This document shows positions 22,532 through 32,177 of a DNA stretch of 64,000 nt, one piece after another. The stretch is from Linum tenue. Its lineage: Eukaryota; Streptophyta; Magnoliopsida; Malpighiales; Linaceae. The notes beneath the pieces are model-generated. The model saw only the letters and a list, made by a program, of their open reading frames with translations. It did not search any database and was not told where the DNA came from. The stretch is from assembly GCA_946122785.1 (NCBI GenBank), contig CAMGYJ010000008.1:21849475-21913474 (forward strand), written 5' to 3'. How positions within the stretch are numbered: the stretch's first letter is position 1; every line of letters begins with the position of its first letter. Both the position numbers and the translations under genes were made by a program.

Positions 22532-22626
22532 GGTGAACTTTCAGCAAAAGACTATAATAATCTGTGTTTGCTATGGAAGGAGTTTGGACGTTATAGTAGT
22601 GTTCTTTTCTTCTACTTTGAAGCCAA

Positions 22627-22636
22627 GTATATATAC
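22627..22636 (-). promoter_or_regulatory. Candidate TATA box of the acyltransferase gene
   Basis: The minus strand reads GTATATATAC about 100 bases upstream of the exon 1 start codon, a plausible distance for a plant TATA box with a short 5' UTR. The same site in copy 2 is at 50327-50336. Confidence 0.4.
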
Positions 22637-22639
22637 CGA

Positions 22640-23828
22640 GAAGCTTACTGTATATGGCTATGCATATATAGACAATAAACAAAGTCAATTTGGTTAACGT
22701 CAAGTTCCATGTTTGTTTATGGAGTAGGATTAGAAGTTGTTACATTTGTAGAAAGGCTTATGTCTTATGCGTAACATGGGGAAGAAGAACAAACGGGCGT
22801 TAACGTAAAGACACGACCCATAGGAACAAAAGCTGCCGGCCGGATTGACTATGGAGATGCGCCATTTGTCATTGGTGCATATACGGTCGCATCGCTCTTT
22901 AGACGTCTCCAACTCGTTCTTAATTTAAATGAGCAGTTTTGCCATAATCCAAAAGAGGTACAATAGTTGAGCCTCAAAGAGCGCAAGTCTCTTTGTTTAT
23001 TGACATCAAATACATAAGGAGTTAATATTGAGCTGTCATGCAGGCATGATTTCTCTTTTGCAGATAGTAGTCAAGATTTATATAAGACTAAAATCAATAC
23101 CTGCGGCGTTGCGTGCAGCCGAATGATTGTACGATGGTCAATTGAGGTTACGGTAAATTGCATGTGGTTACAGGCAACAACGTGTGTTTAATTGAGGTTA
23201 CGGTAAATTGCATGTGGTTACCCCCCGACCCCCATCGACACCCGCGACCCTCCTCCACCCGAGTACCCGACGACCCCCCTCAAAACCCTCCGCCGCCGCA
23301 CGACCCCCTCGACCCCAGCGACCCTCCACCCGACGACCCCGCGCGACTCCCCTCGACCCCAGCGACTCCCAGCAGCAACCGCCGAGAGCCCGAGACTCCC
23401 CTGCCGGCTCCAGGCCTCCAACAACCCCCCGCCGGCCTCCGAGACTCCCCTGCCAGCTCCAACAACCCCCATCGGTTGGTTACCTCAGCTAACCGACCAA
23501 CTAACTGATAACCGAGGATTCTTGGTCGGTCGGTGGTCGGTAGGGCGAGACGGTGATTCGGTTAATCAATAACCGACCAATCGATATTTGGTTATAATCA
23601 AACCGACCGGTCTCCACCACTAACCTAACTACACCCATTTCTTCCTTCTAGCAAAATTAAGGACGGCGCAATCATCGCCGTAAACCACTTGCACTGTGTA
23701 TACTTCTATTAAAATTTCTTCCTCCTCCGCCATACTTACCATCCTTCTATGCCGCCAAAAGGACAGATATAGAGATGCGTGAGGAAGTGGGTTAACACGA
23801 GACGGTAAATCAAGAACAATAAGGGCCG
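22640..23828. other. Upstream region of the gene: short repeat, C-rich tract, CGGTTGGT repeat
   Basis: A 31-bp phrase beginning ATTGAGGTTACGG occurs at 23141-23171 and 23191-23221 (period 50). It runs straight into a ~255-base tract (23221-23475) made almost wholly of CGACCCC/CCTCC-type words on the plus strand. Next is a block of GGTTGGTTA, ACCGACCAA and CGGTCGGTGG words (23470-23620) like a plant inverted-repeat MITE. Proline-rich frames in the C tract are low-complexity artefacts. No gene is seen. Confidence 0.5.
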
Positions 23829-24156
23829 CAATGGGCGTCGACGCGAGCGATGGTAAATCTAGATCACAACCTCGGGCCTCCTCTGTTGGGCCACTGGCCC
23901 ATGGTTGTCTCGAAATAAACTAAGGCACAAGCCCACACCTATGAGCCCAAGATGATTCTCAGCCAACTTCGAGACAGACAAAGCCGTCATCGCAATGGGC
24001 GTCGACGCGAGCGATGGTAAATCTAGATCACAACCTCGGGCCTCCTCTGTTGGGCCACTGGCCCATGGTTGTCTCGAAATAAATTAAGGCACAAGCCCAC
24101 ACCTATGAGCCCAAGATGATTCTCGGCCAACTTCGAGACAGACAAAGGCGTCATCG
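23829..24156. repeat. 164-bp tandem duplication across the Sirevirus 5' boundary
   Basis: CAATGGGCGTCGACGCGAGC starts a 164-bp unit at 23829 and again at 23993. Each unit contains ~55 bases of flanking DNA plus the first ~109 bases of the LTR (LTR starts at 23884 and 24048). The units differ at about three positions. The duplication therefore occurred after the Sirevirus inserted and gives it an extra partial LTR start. Confidence 0.85.
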
Positions 24157-24671
24157 CTTTCATTCCATCTTCATCTATCATACACCAAAAGAAAAACCAA
24201 AGTCAAGAAAAACCACAGTCGAACAGCATCGGAATCCATTCCCTTCACTGGCAACGGTCATGACGATTAAAGAAGAGAGAGAGGAGGCAAGGATCGGAAG
24301 TCTACTTAAAGGCGACTCAAAGAAGGAATTCGTCGACGGTTTCCCTGATCTCAGTAAGAACAGGTTTGTTCTTTTGGAGATCTTGGATTGGGTTCGGTCT
24401 CGTTGTGTCTGGTGGAACTAGGGTTGGGGCTTTTAGCCAGGAACTCTAGTTCTACTAGGCGTGGCTCCTTCTTCTTGCTCTTCTTCTCTTTACTGTGTTG
24501 CTCGGTCATTAGGGCCTATTAGGTTCTGTTATAAAATTAGGGTTGAACTCCAATTTGTTTCAGCTTGAGAATCAACTGGAATCTTTTCTTCCTTCAGATT
24601 GTCCGAATAATAAACAAGAACTGTGGTAGATTAATTTGTGTGTGAATGAATCAAGACATAGTTAAATAACA
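24048..24671 (+). repeat. Sirevirus 5' LTR
   Basis: Begins TGTTGGGCCACTGG and ends GTTAAATAACA, followed two bases later by the primer site. It matches the 3' LTR at 31280-31901 closely. Its first 109 bases are repeated upstream at 23884 by the local tandem duplication. Confidence 0.92.
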
Positions 24672-24673
24672 AT

Positions 24674-24686
24674 TGGTATCAGAGCC
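24674..24686 (+). promoter_or_regulatory. Primer binding site (initiator tRNA-Met)
   Basis: TGGTATCAGAGCC, the complement of the plant initiator tRNA-Met 3' end, lies two bases after the 5' LTR. It primes minus-strand DNA synthesis in most plant Ty1/copia elements. Confidence 0.92.
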
Positions 24687-24735
24687 CCCTTCTCATGGAA
24701 CCTCAGTTGCCGAGGGGGAGATCCTCTGTTTTGCC

Positions 24736-26349
24736 ATGTCTACTAATTCGTTCCCCACTAGTTCAAACCCTCCTTGGTTTTCTGGGTCAAATTATTCTGT
24801 ATGGAAGAAAAGAATGAGACTATACCTCCGAGGAATCGACTGTGAATTATGGGCAATTGTCCGAAATGGACCAATTGACATGAAAGAGGATGATGAGGAG
24901 GATTGGTCTGATGAACAAAAGAAGAGTGCTCAATTAGACTCTAGGGCTATGCATATTCTATTGTCTGCTATATCAGATGATGAAGGTGAACGTGTTAACA
25001 AATGTGAAACAGCCAAAGAGATATGGAGTATATTAGAAACCACTCATGAAGGAACTTCAGAAGTAAAGGAAACTAGAATTGATTTACTACTTAAACAATA
25101 TGAAACATTTGATATGTTATCAGGAGAATCTATATCTGAAACGGATAAAAGATTCTCCACTCTTGTAAATCGACTCAAAGGGTTAGGAAAAACATTTTCT
25201 AGCAAGGAATTAGTTAGAAAAATTCTCAGATCTCTTCCTCTAGAGTGGATGGCCAAAAGAACAGCCATAGAGAAAGCTAAAGATCTGAACACCTTGTCAT
25301 TAGAAAACTTAATAGGATCTCTGCTCAGTCATGAAGAAGTTCTGAAGCAAATGAACTCCCTTCATGACAGAAAGAACAAATCCATTGCTTTTGCTACTAT
25401 ATGTCCAAATGAAGGAGACAAACTGGATGAGGAGTTCGAAAATGAACTTGCTCTCACCAGCAAAAAACTCCAGAGAATGATGAAATATAAACAAAATCAA
25501 AATGCTAAAAGGGGAAGTCAAAAAAATGGTTACTCCCCCAGACCTTCTGGAAACATGTTTAATCATTCTCCTAGAGTTGGAGGACATCACTCTGGAAGTT
25601 CAAATGATAAGAACTCATTTGTAACTAACAGACTGGAAAATGGTCCTAAAGATGCCAAAAATTCCATTGATAGTAAGTCTGACTCTACAATCTGCTTCAA
25701 ATGTGGAAAAATAGGTCACATCAGGGCAAACTGCCCTCTGAACAAGAAGAAAGAGAAGGCCATGACGGCAACATGGAGTGACTATAGCTCAGAAGAGGAA
25801 TCTGAGGATATTGCTTACATGGGAATAAATTCCAGCAATGATGATATCGATGCAAGTGAACAGGTATGGTCTGATCTCTCTTCTGATTCTGTTTCATAAA
25901 CTCAAAATGAAGACTTCTTTCTTCATGCCCTGTCAAATTTACAAGAAGAATGCAACAGACTAAAGAGTAAGTACCAGCTTACCATAGCACAGTTGCATGA
26001 CAAAAACGTTGAAGTGCAAAAATTAAAAGAAATCATAGACATACAACAAGCTGCTCAGTTCACTCAGGATTCACAAGTTGCTAATCTCATTAATGAAAAT
26101 AAAATTTTAAAAAGTCAACTTGAAAGATGCAACAGATTTATAAACAAATCACACTGGGATGCTTCTCGAACCTACCCTAATAGAAGAAGCCAATCTCACT
26201 CAAACAAGTATAGATATAACAGACCTGTTTTGTCCTGGACTGATCACAAATTCTGCTCATTCTGCTGTAGACCAGGACATTCCTATGTGCATTGCTATTC
26301 CAGGAAATATAAACTCAAACTTGTTTGGGTTGCTAAATCTTCTAACTAA
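24736..26349 (+). pseudogene. gag: Sirevirus gag, interrupted by one stop
   Basis: Capsid/nucleocapsid protein. I choose the ATG at 24736 (MSTNSFPTSSNPPWFSG); the frame is open upstream to 24673 without ATG. A copia-type gag domain (DUF4219/UBN2-like, NYSVWKKRMRLYL to LLSHEEVL) covers roughly residues 15-215. A CCHC knuckle CFKCGKIGHIRANC lies at about 320-335. A TAA at 25897-25899 interrupts the frame. In the same frame beyond it are a coiled-coil-like stretch (NLQEECNRLKSKY to LKSQLERCN) and a second intact CCHC (CSFCCRPGHSYVHC), ending at a TAA at 26347-26349. A large gag with coiled coil and two knuckles fits Sireviruses. Confidence 0.85.
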
Positions 26350-29300
26350 ATTCATTTTTTTCAGAATAATAAAGGTGGTAACATCTGGTACTTAGACTCT
26401 GGATGCTCTCACCACATGACTGGTAACAAAACTCTTTTCACTTATCCTAATCCTAAAAGAGGAGGTAAAGTCTTTTATGGTAATAACAACTGTGCTTCAG
26501 TGGTTGGAAAAGGCACTATTAGCAGTAATTCTTCACTGGTTATAGAAGATGTTCTTTATGTAGAAGGATTAAAACACAACCTGCTATCCATTAGTTAGAT
26601 TTGTGGCTCTACATATCGTGTTACTTTTGATCCATTATGCTGCAAGATTGAAAGAATATCTGATAATGCTGTGATCTTTGAAGGGAAGAAAGTCAATAAT
26701 GTGTACACAGTAGACCTTTCAACACTAGACCTCACAGAAAACATATGTCTAAGTTCTATGACTGAATCTGCAGTCACTTGGCATAGAAAACTAGGGCATA
26801 TGAGCCTTTCTCGCATGACCAAACTTTCCAAACACAATCTGGTTAGAGGATTACCTAAGATAAAACTCTCAGAAAACTTCACTTGTGAAGCATGCATACT
26901 AGGAAAACACTATAAAAAGTCTTTTAAAAGCAAACAAGACATCACCTCCTCTGCAATATTTGATCTTCTGCATATGGACTTGTTTGGTCCAACTAATGTC
27001 CAAAGCTTAGGAGGAAAATCATATGTGCTAGTGATAGTTGATGATTTTTCCAGATTCACATGGGTTTATTTTCTATCTTCTAAAGATGAAGCATTCTCTA
27101 AATTCAAGTCCTTTGTGCTTCTAATGAAAAATCAATTTGACTGTTTTGTTAAAAGCATCAGAAGTGATAATGGTGGAGAATTCTTAAATGATAACTTTTA
27201 CTACTTCTGTGATCACTATGGTATTCTTCACACTTTCTCTGCCCCTAGAACTCCACAACGAAATGGAGTTGTAGAGAGGAAGAACAGATCTCTCATTGAA
27301 ACTGCCAGAACCATGCTTCTTAAATATGATTGTCCTAAATTCCTTTGGGCAGAAGCAGTAAGTACTGCATGTTATGTGTTAAATCGTACCACCATTAGAA
27401 AAACTATCAACAAAACTCCTTATGAAATACTGAAAGGAAAAGCTCCTAAATTGAAATACTTTCAGCCATTTGGCTCAAAATGCTATATCCTGAATACTAA
27501 AGATCAACTAGGAAAGTTTGATGCAAAATCTGATATAGCTATCTTTCTTGGATACTCTAGTAAAAGTCAGGCATACAGAGTTTTCAATAAGAAATCAAGA
27601 AAGGTTAAGGAGTCTGTCCATATTAAGTTTGACTCATCTGAGTCTCCACTTCCTTTAAAGTCTGATATAAATGACTATGATTTTCTTCCTATTGTCCCCT
27701 TTCTTGAGACAGGTAATTCATCAAACCCTCAGAATTCTGAGGAAACAAACCCCTCTCCTCAAGCATCTTCTGAAGAGGTAAGTATTTCTGAGGATCCAGA
27801 AGCTCCTGCTCATATCAAGAAGAGACACCCTCCATCTCTGATCATAGGTAACATATCTGATCCTATCCAAACCAGAGGTAAGTACACTCATGGCCAGTAT
27901 GCCTTCGTTTCATTACTTGAACCTAAAAGCTATAAGGAAGCCATTCTTGATGAAGAATGGTTACTTGCCATGCAAGAGGAACTGTCCCATTTCATCAGAT
28001 TAAAGGTCTGGGAATTGGTTCCTAGACCTGTAAACTCTTTAGTCATTGGCACAAAATGGATTTTTAGGAACAAGTCTGATGAACTAGGTTTCATTATTAA
28101 GAACAAAGCTAGACTCGTTGCCCAGGGATACAGTCAGGAAGAAGGGATTGACTATGATGAATCATTTGCTCCTGTAGCTAGACTAGAATCAATTAGACTT
28201 CTATGTGCCTATGCAAGTCTTATGAATTTTAAACTATATCAAATGGATGTGAAAACCGCCTTCTTAAATGGTGAAATTAAAGAAGATGTGTATGTTGAAC
28301 AACCTCCAGGATTTGTTGACTTTGAGTTTCCTGACCATGTTTTTAAACTCTCCAAAGCCCTTTATGGTCTCAAACAAGCTCCCAGAGCTTGGTATGACAA
28401 ATTAACCTCATTTCTCATCTCTCAAGGGTTCTGGCAAGGTGGAGTTGACAAAACTCTTTTCATAAAAAGAAAAAGCAATCATTCCTTGATAGTCCAAGTG
28501 TATGTAGATGACATTGTCTTTGGAAGTACTGATCCAAATATGTGTAATGAATTCTGTTTCTCTATGAAAAGCCAGTTTGAAATGAGCTTAATCGGTGAAT
28601 TATCCTTCTTTCTTGGTTTGCAAATTAATCAAACTAAGTCTGGAATTTTTATTCATCAAACCAAGTACCTACAGTCTATGTTATCAAAATTTGACTTGTT
28701 AAATGTGAAACCAAGTAAAACACCTATTGCATCAAATACTCATCTAGATCATGATATAAATGGCCAATCAGTATGTGAGAAAAAATACAGAGGCATGATA
28801 GGCTCTCTATTGTATTTAACTGCTAGCAGACCTGACATACAGTTCAGTGTCTGCTTGTGTGCATTTCAGAGTCAACCTAAAGAAAGTCATCTAAGTGCTG
28901 TAAAAAGAATATTTAGGTATCTCAAAGGCTCACATGATCTAGGACTATGGTATCCAAAATCTGGAACTTTATCTCTGATAGGCTATTCAGACTCTGATTT
29001 TGCTGGAAGCATCACTGACAGAAAAAGTACTAGTGGATATTGTCAATTTTTTGGAGGGTCTTTAGTATCTTGGTCTAGTAAAAAGCAAGGGTCAGTTGCC
29101 TTATCAACAGCTGAAGCAGAGTACATGGCTGCTGGCAGCTGCTGTACACAAATCCTATGGTTGAAATCTCAACTGGCTGACTATGGATTCTGTCTTAATA
29201 AAATTCCTATTCTGTGTGACAATACAAGTGCAATCTGCATGTCCAAGAATCCTGTTCAACATAGTAGAACTAAACACATTGAAGTCAAACATCATTTCAT

Positions 29301-29460
29301 TAGAGACATAATTCAGGCTGGTCATATTGAATTAAATTTCATACCTACAGATTTTCAAATTGCTGACATTTTTACAAAAGCTTTACCCTCTGAAAAATTC
29401 ATTAAACTTTGTGATGAACTTGGACTACAGTCCCTGCACTCTATTCAAAATGGTCAATAA
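26350..29460 (+). pseudogene. pol: Sirevirus pol (protease, integrase, RT, RNase H)
   Basis: In the same frame as gag, so originally one polyprotein. The aspartic protease motif is LDSGCSHHMTG at ~26392. After HNLLSIS a TAG (26596-26598) replaces the residue usually Gln in this family. Then come the GAG-pre-integrase zinc region (H-x4-H, CEAC, ~26776-26900) and integrase catalytic residues in [16 protein letters not shown] and NGVVERKNR. The reverse transcriptase has YVDDIVFGS at 28501, and RNase H has SDSDFAG and [10 protein letters not shown] near 29105. The 929 residues from 26671 onward are uninterrupted. Apart from the three stops the coding sequence looks intact. Confidence 0.9.
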
Positions 29461-29720
29461 TCCAGGTACTATCCTTCCTCATTCCAGCTTTAATTTTAAT
29501 AAAGTCAGTATTTATGATTGCTTTCATGTTCTGAATGCCTGTGTGTACATGAACCTGCTGTTTAAGTTCCCTGTGCCTTGAAAAGCTGCTTGCTATTGAC
29601 TGCTGATCTTAGTAGTTTTCCCATGCTATGTTGGCAACTCTTAGTATTCTTAAGTTTTAGTATTTATATCCTGCCCATTCTCTCCTCTCTTCCTACACCT
29701 TTTCGTTCCAAAATCTCACC

Positions 29721-30863
29721 ATGACAAAGCTTTTCACATCCTCCAATATCCCTGGTGCCATTGTCACCTATGTTGGGAGAACTTTCAATGAACCCATTGA
29801 GTTTAATCTCCATAGATTCAAGGAATTCTTTGCCCACCGCAAGCTTTCAGACCCTATAGCTCTTGACCTCTATGAATTCAAAGCCTCTGGCATCGATATT
29901 TCACCCTTCATTAGGAATCTTGGATGGGAATTCCTTCTCCATTATCCTCCTCTTGCTGCTTGTCCTTTGCCAGTCAAAACATTCTATGCAAATCTTGATT
30001 GCCAAGGTATCATCACCAGAAAACTTACTACCCTGGTCAATGGATACTTCATCTCTCTCACTGCTGAGGCCATTGGTGTCCTGCTGAATCTTCCTATTGA
30101 TGGACCTCTTCCTCTTGCTCATGAGGATGAATTCCTCTTCTATGACTTTGATTATGAAGTTGAATACTCTCGCATCACTCAGCGACGAGTTGCTGCCAAT
30201 GAAGTAATCACTTTTGCAGATCTGAACCCCTCTCTTCGCACTCTTCACTATTTCATAACTCACCTCTTCCTTCCTCGTGCTCATGGGCTTAATATTGTCA
30301 CCAAAATTGATCTCTGGGTTCTCTCAAATGCTCTGACCGGGAGGAAATTAGATTATTCACAACTTCTTTTTGGCTCCCTGGTTCGAAATGCTGATGCTCA
30401 CCTTGATGGTCGTCTTCCTTATGGAGGATTCATCACCCTGTTGTTGTCCAACCTTGGTCTATCCCTCGATGGGTACTCCTCTGTTGACACCTCAGTCTTT
30501 GTTCCTGCCCTTACTGTCTTAAACTACCTAGGGGTTGACCCTCAGCCTTCGAAAGGGGGAGGATCATTCGACCCAGCTGCGGTCAAACTCACAAAACATA
30601 AATCTAAAACCCTGCAACTTGGTGAGTCATCTTCCATCCGCAAAAATCTGATCATTTCCTTTGAAGAAGAAGAAGCTGAACTTGAGCCTGAAACTATATC
30701 TGAAGAGGAAATCCGCCAGTTTGCTGAAGATCTTGAGAAGGAGATGATGGCTGTGTCTGGAACTCAGGGGGAGAATGCTATGGAAGAGGATGCTGATAAC
30801 GTGATGGAAGGAGACGCTGGGACTCAGGGGGAGCCAAAAGAAAACTCTGTCCCAAAAGATTAA
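29721..30863 (+). CDS. Extra ORF after pol (Sirevirus env-position ORF)
   Basis: 380 residues, intact, starting MTKLFTSSNIPG 260 bases after pol. The middle (VKTFYANL, ITRKLTTLVNGYFISL, AIGVLLNLPIDGPL, then LRTLHYFITHLFLP) resembles the putative plant transposon protein domain (Transposase_32-like) found beside several plant retroelements. Its place matches the so-called envelope-like ORF of Sireviruses, but I see no signal peptide or membrane segment. The C-terminus is Glu/Asp-rich. Function unknown. The DNA for the tail contains two of the CAGGGGGAG polypurine motifs, so coding and priming signals overlap. Confidence 0.75.
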   Translation: MTKLFTSSNIPGAIVTYVGRTFNEPIEFNLHRFKEFFAHRKLSDPIALDLYEFKASGIDISPFIRNLGWEFLLHYPPLAACPLPVKTFYANLDCQGIITRKLTTLVNGYFISLTAEAIGVLLNLPIDGPLPLAHEDEFLFYDFDYEVEYSRITQRRVAANEVITFADLNPSLRTLHYFITHLFLPRAHGLNIVTKIDLWVLSNALTGRKLDYSQLLFGSLVRNADAHLDGRLPYGGFITLLLSNLGLSLDGYSSVDTSVFVPALTVLNYLGVDPQPSKGGGSFDPAAVKLTKHKSKTLQLGESSSIRKNLIISFEEEEAELEPETISEEEIRQFAEDLEKEMMAVSGTQGENAMEEDADNVMEGDAGTQGEPKENSVPKD

Positions 30864-31277
30864 AAGAAATACCCATAAAACAAAAACTGTCTGAACTGTT
30901 TGCTTCATGTCACTTGTTTGAAAGACCATAATGGCCTATATTAGCTTTCTTGTTTGCTGCATATTGCTGGGTTGAAAGACCATAAAGGTCTATGCTTGTC
31001 CTTATTGTACCTTGTCGTTGCCGTTGAATAAAAGGGATCATAATGATCTATAAATAAATGTGGTGAATGTGACTGACAATGCTAAATACACTCTGCAGAA
31101 TGAAGTATTATTATGATTCTTGCTAATGTGTGTATCATTGACTATAGATGCCTTCCTTGTTCGTCTTGACTGAGATAACTTGAGATAGCTGTCTGTCTAG
31201 TTTGTGTTAGAAGGTCCATCTGAAAAAGGTGAATGGGTGTTGATGATACAGGAATGAGAGCTTGATCGCAGGGGGAG
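30765..31277 (+). promoter_or_regulatory. Repeated polypurine tract motifs
   Basis: CAGGGGGAG occurs at 30765-30773, 30825-30833 and 31269-31277. The last directly precedes the 3' LTR (AGATTGTTGGG) and is the likely plus-strand primer. Multiple polypurine motifs upstream of the 3' LTR are a known Sirevirus trait. Confidence 0.8.
30921..31050 (+). repeat. Three short hairpin repeats in the Sirevirus 3' untranslated region
   Basis: AAAGACCATAATGGCCTAT (30921), AAAGACCATAAAGGTCTAT (30976) and AAGGGATCATAATGATCTAT (31032) are spaced about 55 bases apart. Each is a near-palindrome around CATAATG or CATAAAG that can fold into a 5-6 base-pair hairpin. The three differ at stem positions but all keep most pairing. 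Confidence 0.6.
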
Positions 31278-31279
31278 AT

Positions 31280-31901
31280 TGTTGGGCCACTGGCCCATGG
31301 TTGTCTCGAAATAAACTAAGGCACAAGCCCACACCTATGAGCCCAAGATGATTCTCGGCCAACTTCGAGACAGACAAAGGCGTCATCGCTTTCATTCCAT
31401 CTTCATCTATCATACACCAAAAGAAAAACCAAAGTCAAGAAAAACCACAGGCGAACAGCATCGGAATCCATTCCCTTCACTGGCAACGGTCATGACGATT
31501 AAAGAAGAGAGAGGAGGAAAGGATCGGAAGTCTACTTAAAGGCGACTCAAAGAAGGAATTCGTTGACGGTTTCCCTGATCTCAGTAAGAACAGGTTTGTT
31601 CTTTGGGAGATCTTGGATTGGGTTCGGTCTCGTTGTGTCTGGTGGAACTAGGGTTGGGGCTTTTAGCCAGGAACTCTAGTTCTACTGGGCGTGGCTCCTT
31701 CTTCTTGCTCTTCTTCTCTTTACTGTGTTGCTCGGTCATTAGGGCCTATTAGGTTCTGTTATAAAATTAGGGTTGAACTCCAATTTGTTTCAGCTTGAGA
31801 ATCAACTGGAATCTTTTCTTCCTTCAGATTGTCCGAATAATAAACAAGAACTGTGGTAGATTAATTTGTGTGTGAATGAATCAAGACATAGTTAAATAAC
31901 A
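31280..31901 (+). repeat. Sirevirus 3' LTR
   Basis: Begins TGTTGGGCCACTGG and ends TTAAATAACA. It differs from the 5' LTR by about six substitutions and lacks two bases in a GAGAGAGAG run near 31510. The flank after it (TCTACATCG) does not repeat the flank before the 5' LTR. Confidence 0.92.
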
Positions 31902-32077
31902 TCTACATCGTCGATGCACTTCTCCTCCGTTGCCCCAACCAAGCGCTTCCATCTCTGCCCCGAATGTCGGGCGAGGAAATAGGCAACTGGTCGACCATCT
32001 TAAGGATTTTTTCGGTTATGACAGGGGAAGATGATATTGAAAATTAGGGTTCGATTCAAAGGCCCGACCCCCCGCTT
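31902..32077. other. Flank after the Sirevirus up to the gap
   Basis: Unique-looking sequence shared with 59603-59777 and no gene seen. The last bases (CCGACCCCCCGCTT) differ slightly from copy 2 (CCGACCCCGCCGCTT), as expected at a poorly supported contig end. Confidence 0.6.
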
Positions 32078-32177
32078 NNNNNNNNNNNNNNNNNNNNNNN
32101 NNNNNNNNNNNNNNNNNNNNNNNNNNNNNNNNNNNNNNNNNNNNNNNNNNNNNNNNNNNNNNNNNNNNNNNNNNNNN
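32078..32177. other. Assembly gap of exactly 100 N
   Basis: A run of exactly 100 Ns, a round number used by scaffolding software for gaps of unknown size. Sequence on its right is equivalent to 4478 and sequence on its left to ~59777, so the adjoining contigs overlap in content by ~27.6 kb instead of being separated by missing sequence. Confidence 0.97.

Larger units (their letters stand above)
24048..31901 (+). mobile_element. Sirevirus-type Ty1/copia retrotransposon, full length
   Basis: 7,854 bp with LTRs of 624 and 622 bp, an initiator tRNA-Met primer site, gag with two CCHC knuckles and a coiled coil, pol in copia order (protease, integrase, RT, RNase H), and an extra ORF after pol. Several copies of CAGGGGGAG precede the 3' LTR. 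Position of the extra ORF and the repeated polypurine motif point to the Sirevirus lineage. The LTRs differ at about six positions plus one 2-base indel, implying a fairly young insertion. Three in-frame stops interrupt gag-pol. No 5-bp target-site duplication is visible (CCTCTGTTGG... versus ...AACATCTAC). Confidence 0.92.
4478..32077. repeat. Copy 1 of the ~27.6-kb duplicated locus
   Basis: This segment matches 32178-59777 nearly base for base with an offset of about 27,700, apart from scattered substitutions, 1-5 base indels and one inverted section (6678-15670). It ends precisely at the run of Ns. Contents in order are a GC-rich insert, R tail, inverted LINE 5' part, R head, acyltransferase exon 2, R head and body, LINE 3' part, R body with nested hAT, acyltransferase exon 1, and the Sirevirus. 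The match to copy 2 begins at the first base after the gap and ends at the last base before it, as expected of two overlapping contigs. Confidence 0.92.

Noticed and set aside
23158..23508. Proline-rich frames of ~94-116 residues
   Set aside because: They come from the strand-biased C-rich tract and are open in several frames at once, as expected from a simple repeat.
24043..24052. Search for a 5-bp Sirevirus target duplication
   Set aside because: The bases before the 5' LTR (CTCCTC) and after the 3' LTR (TCTAC) do not match at either possible LTR start, so I report none.
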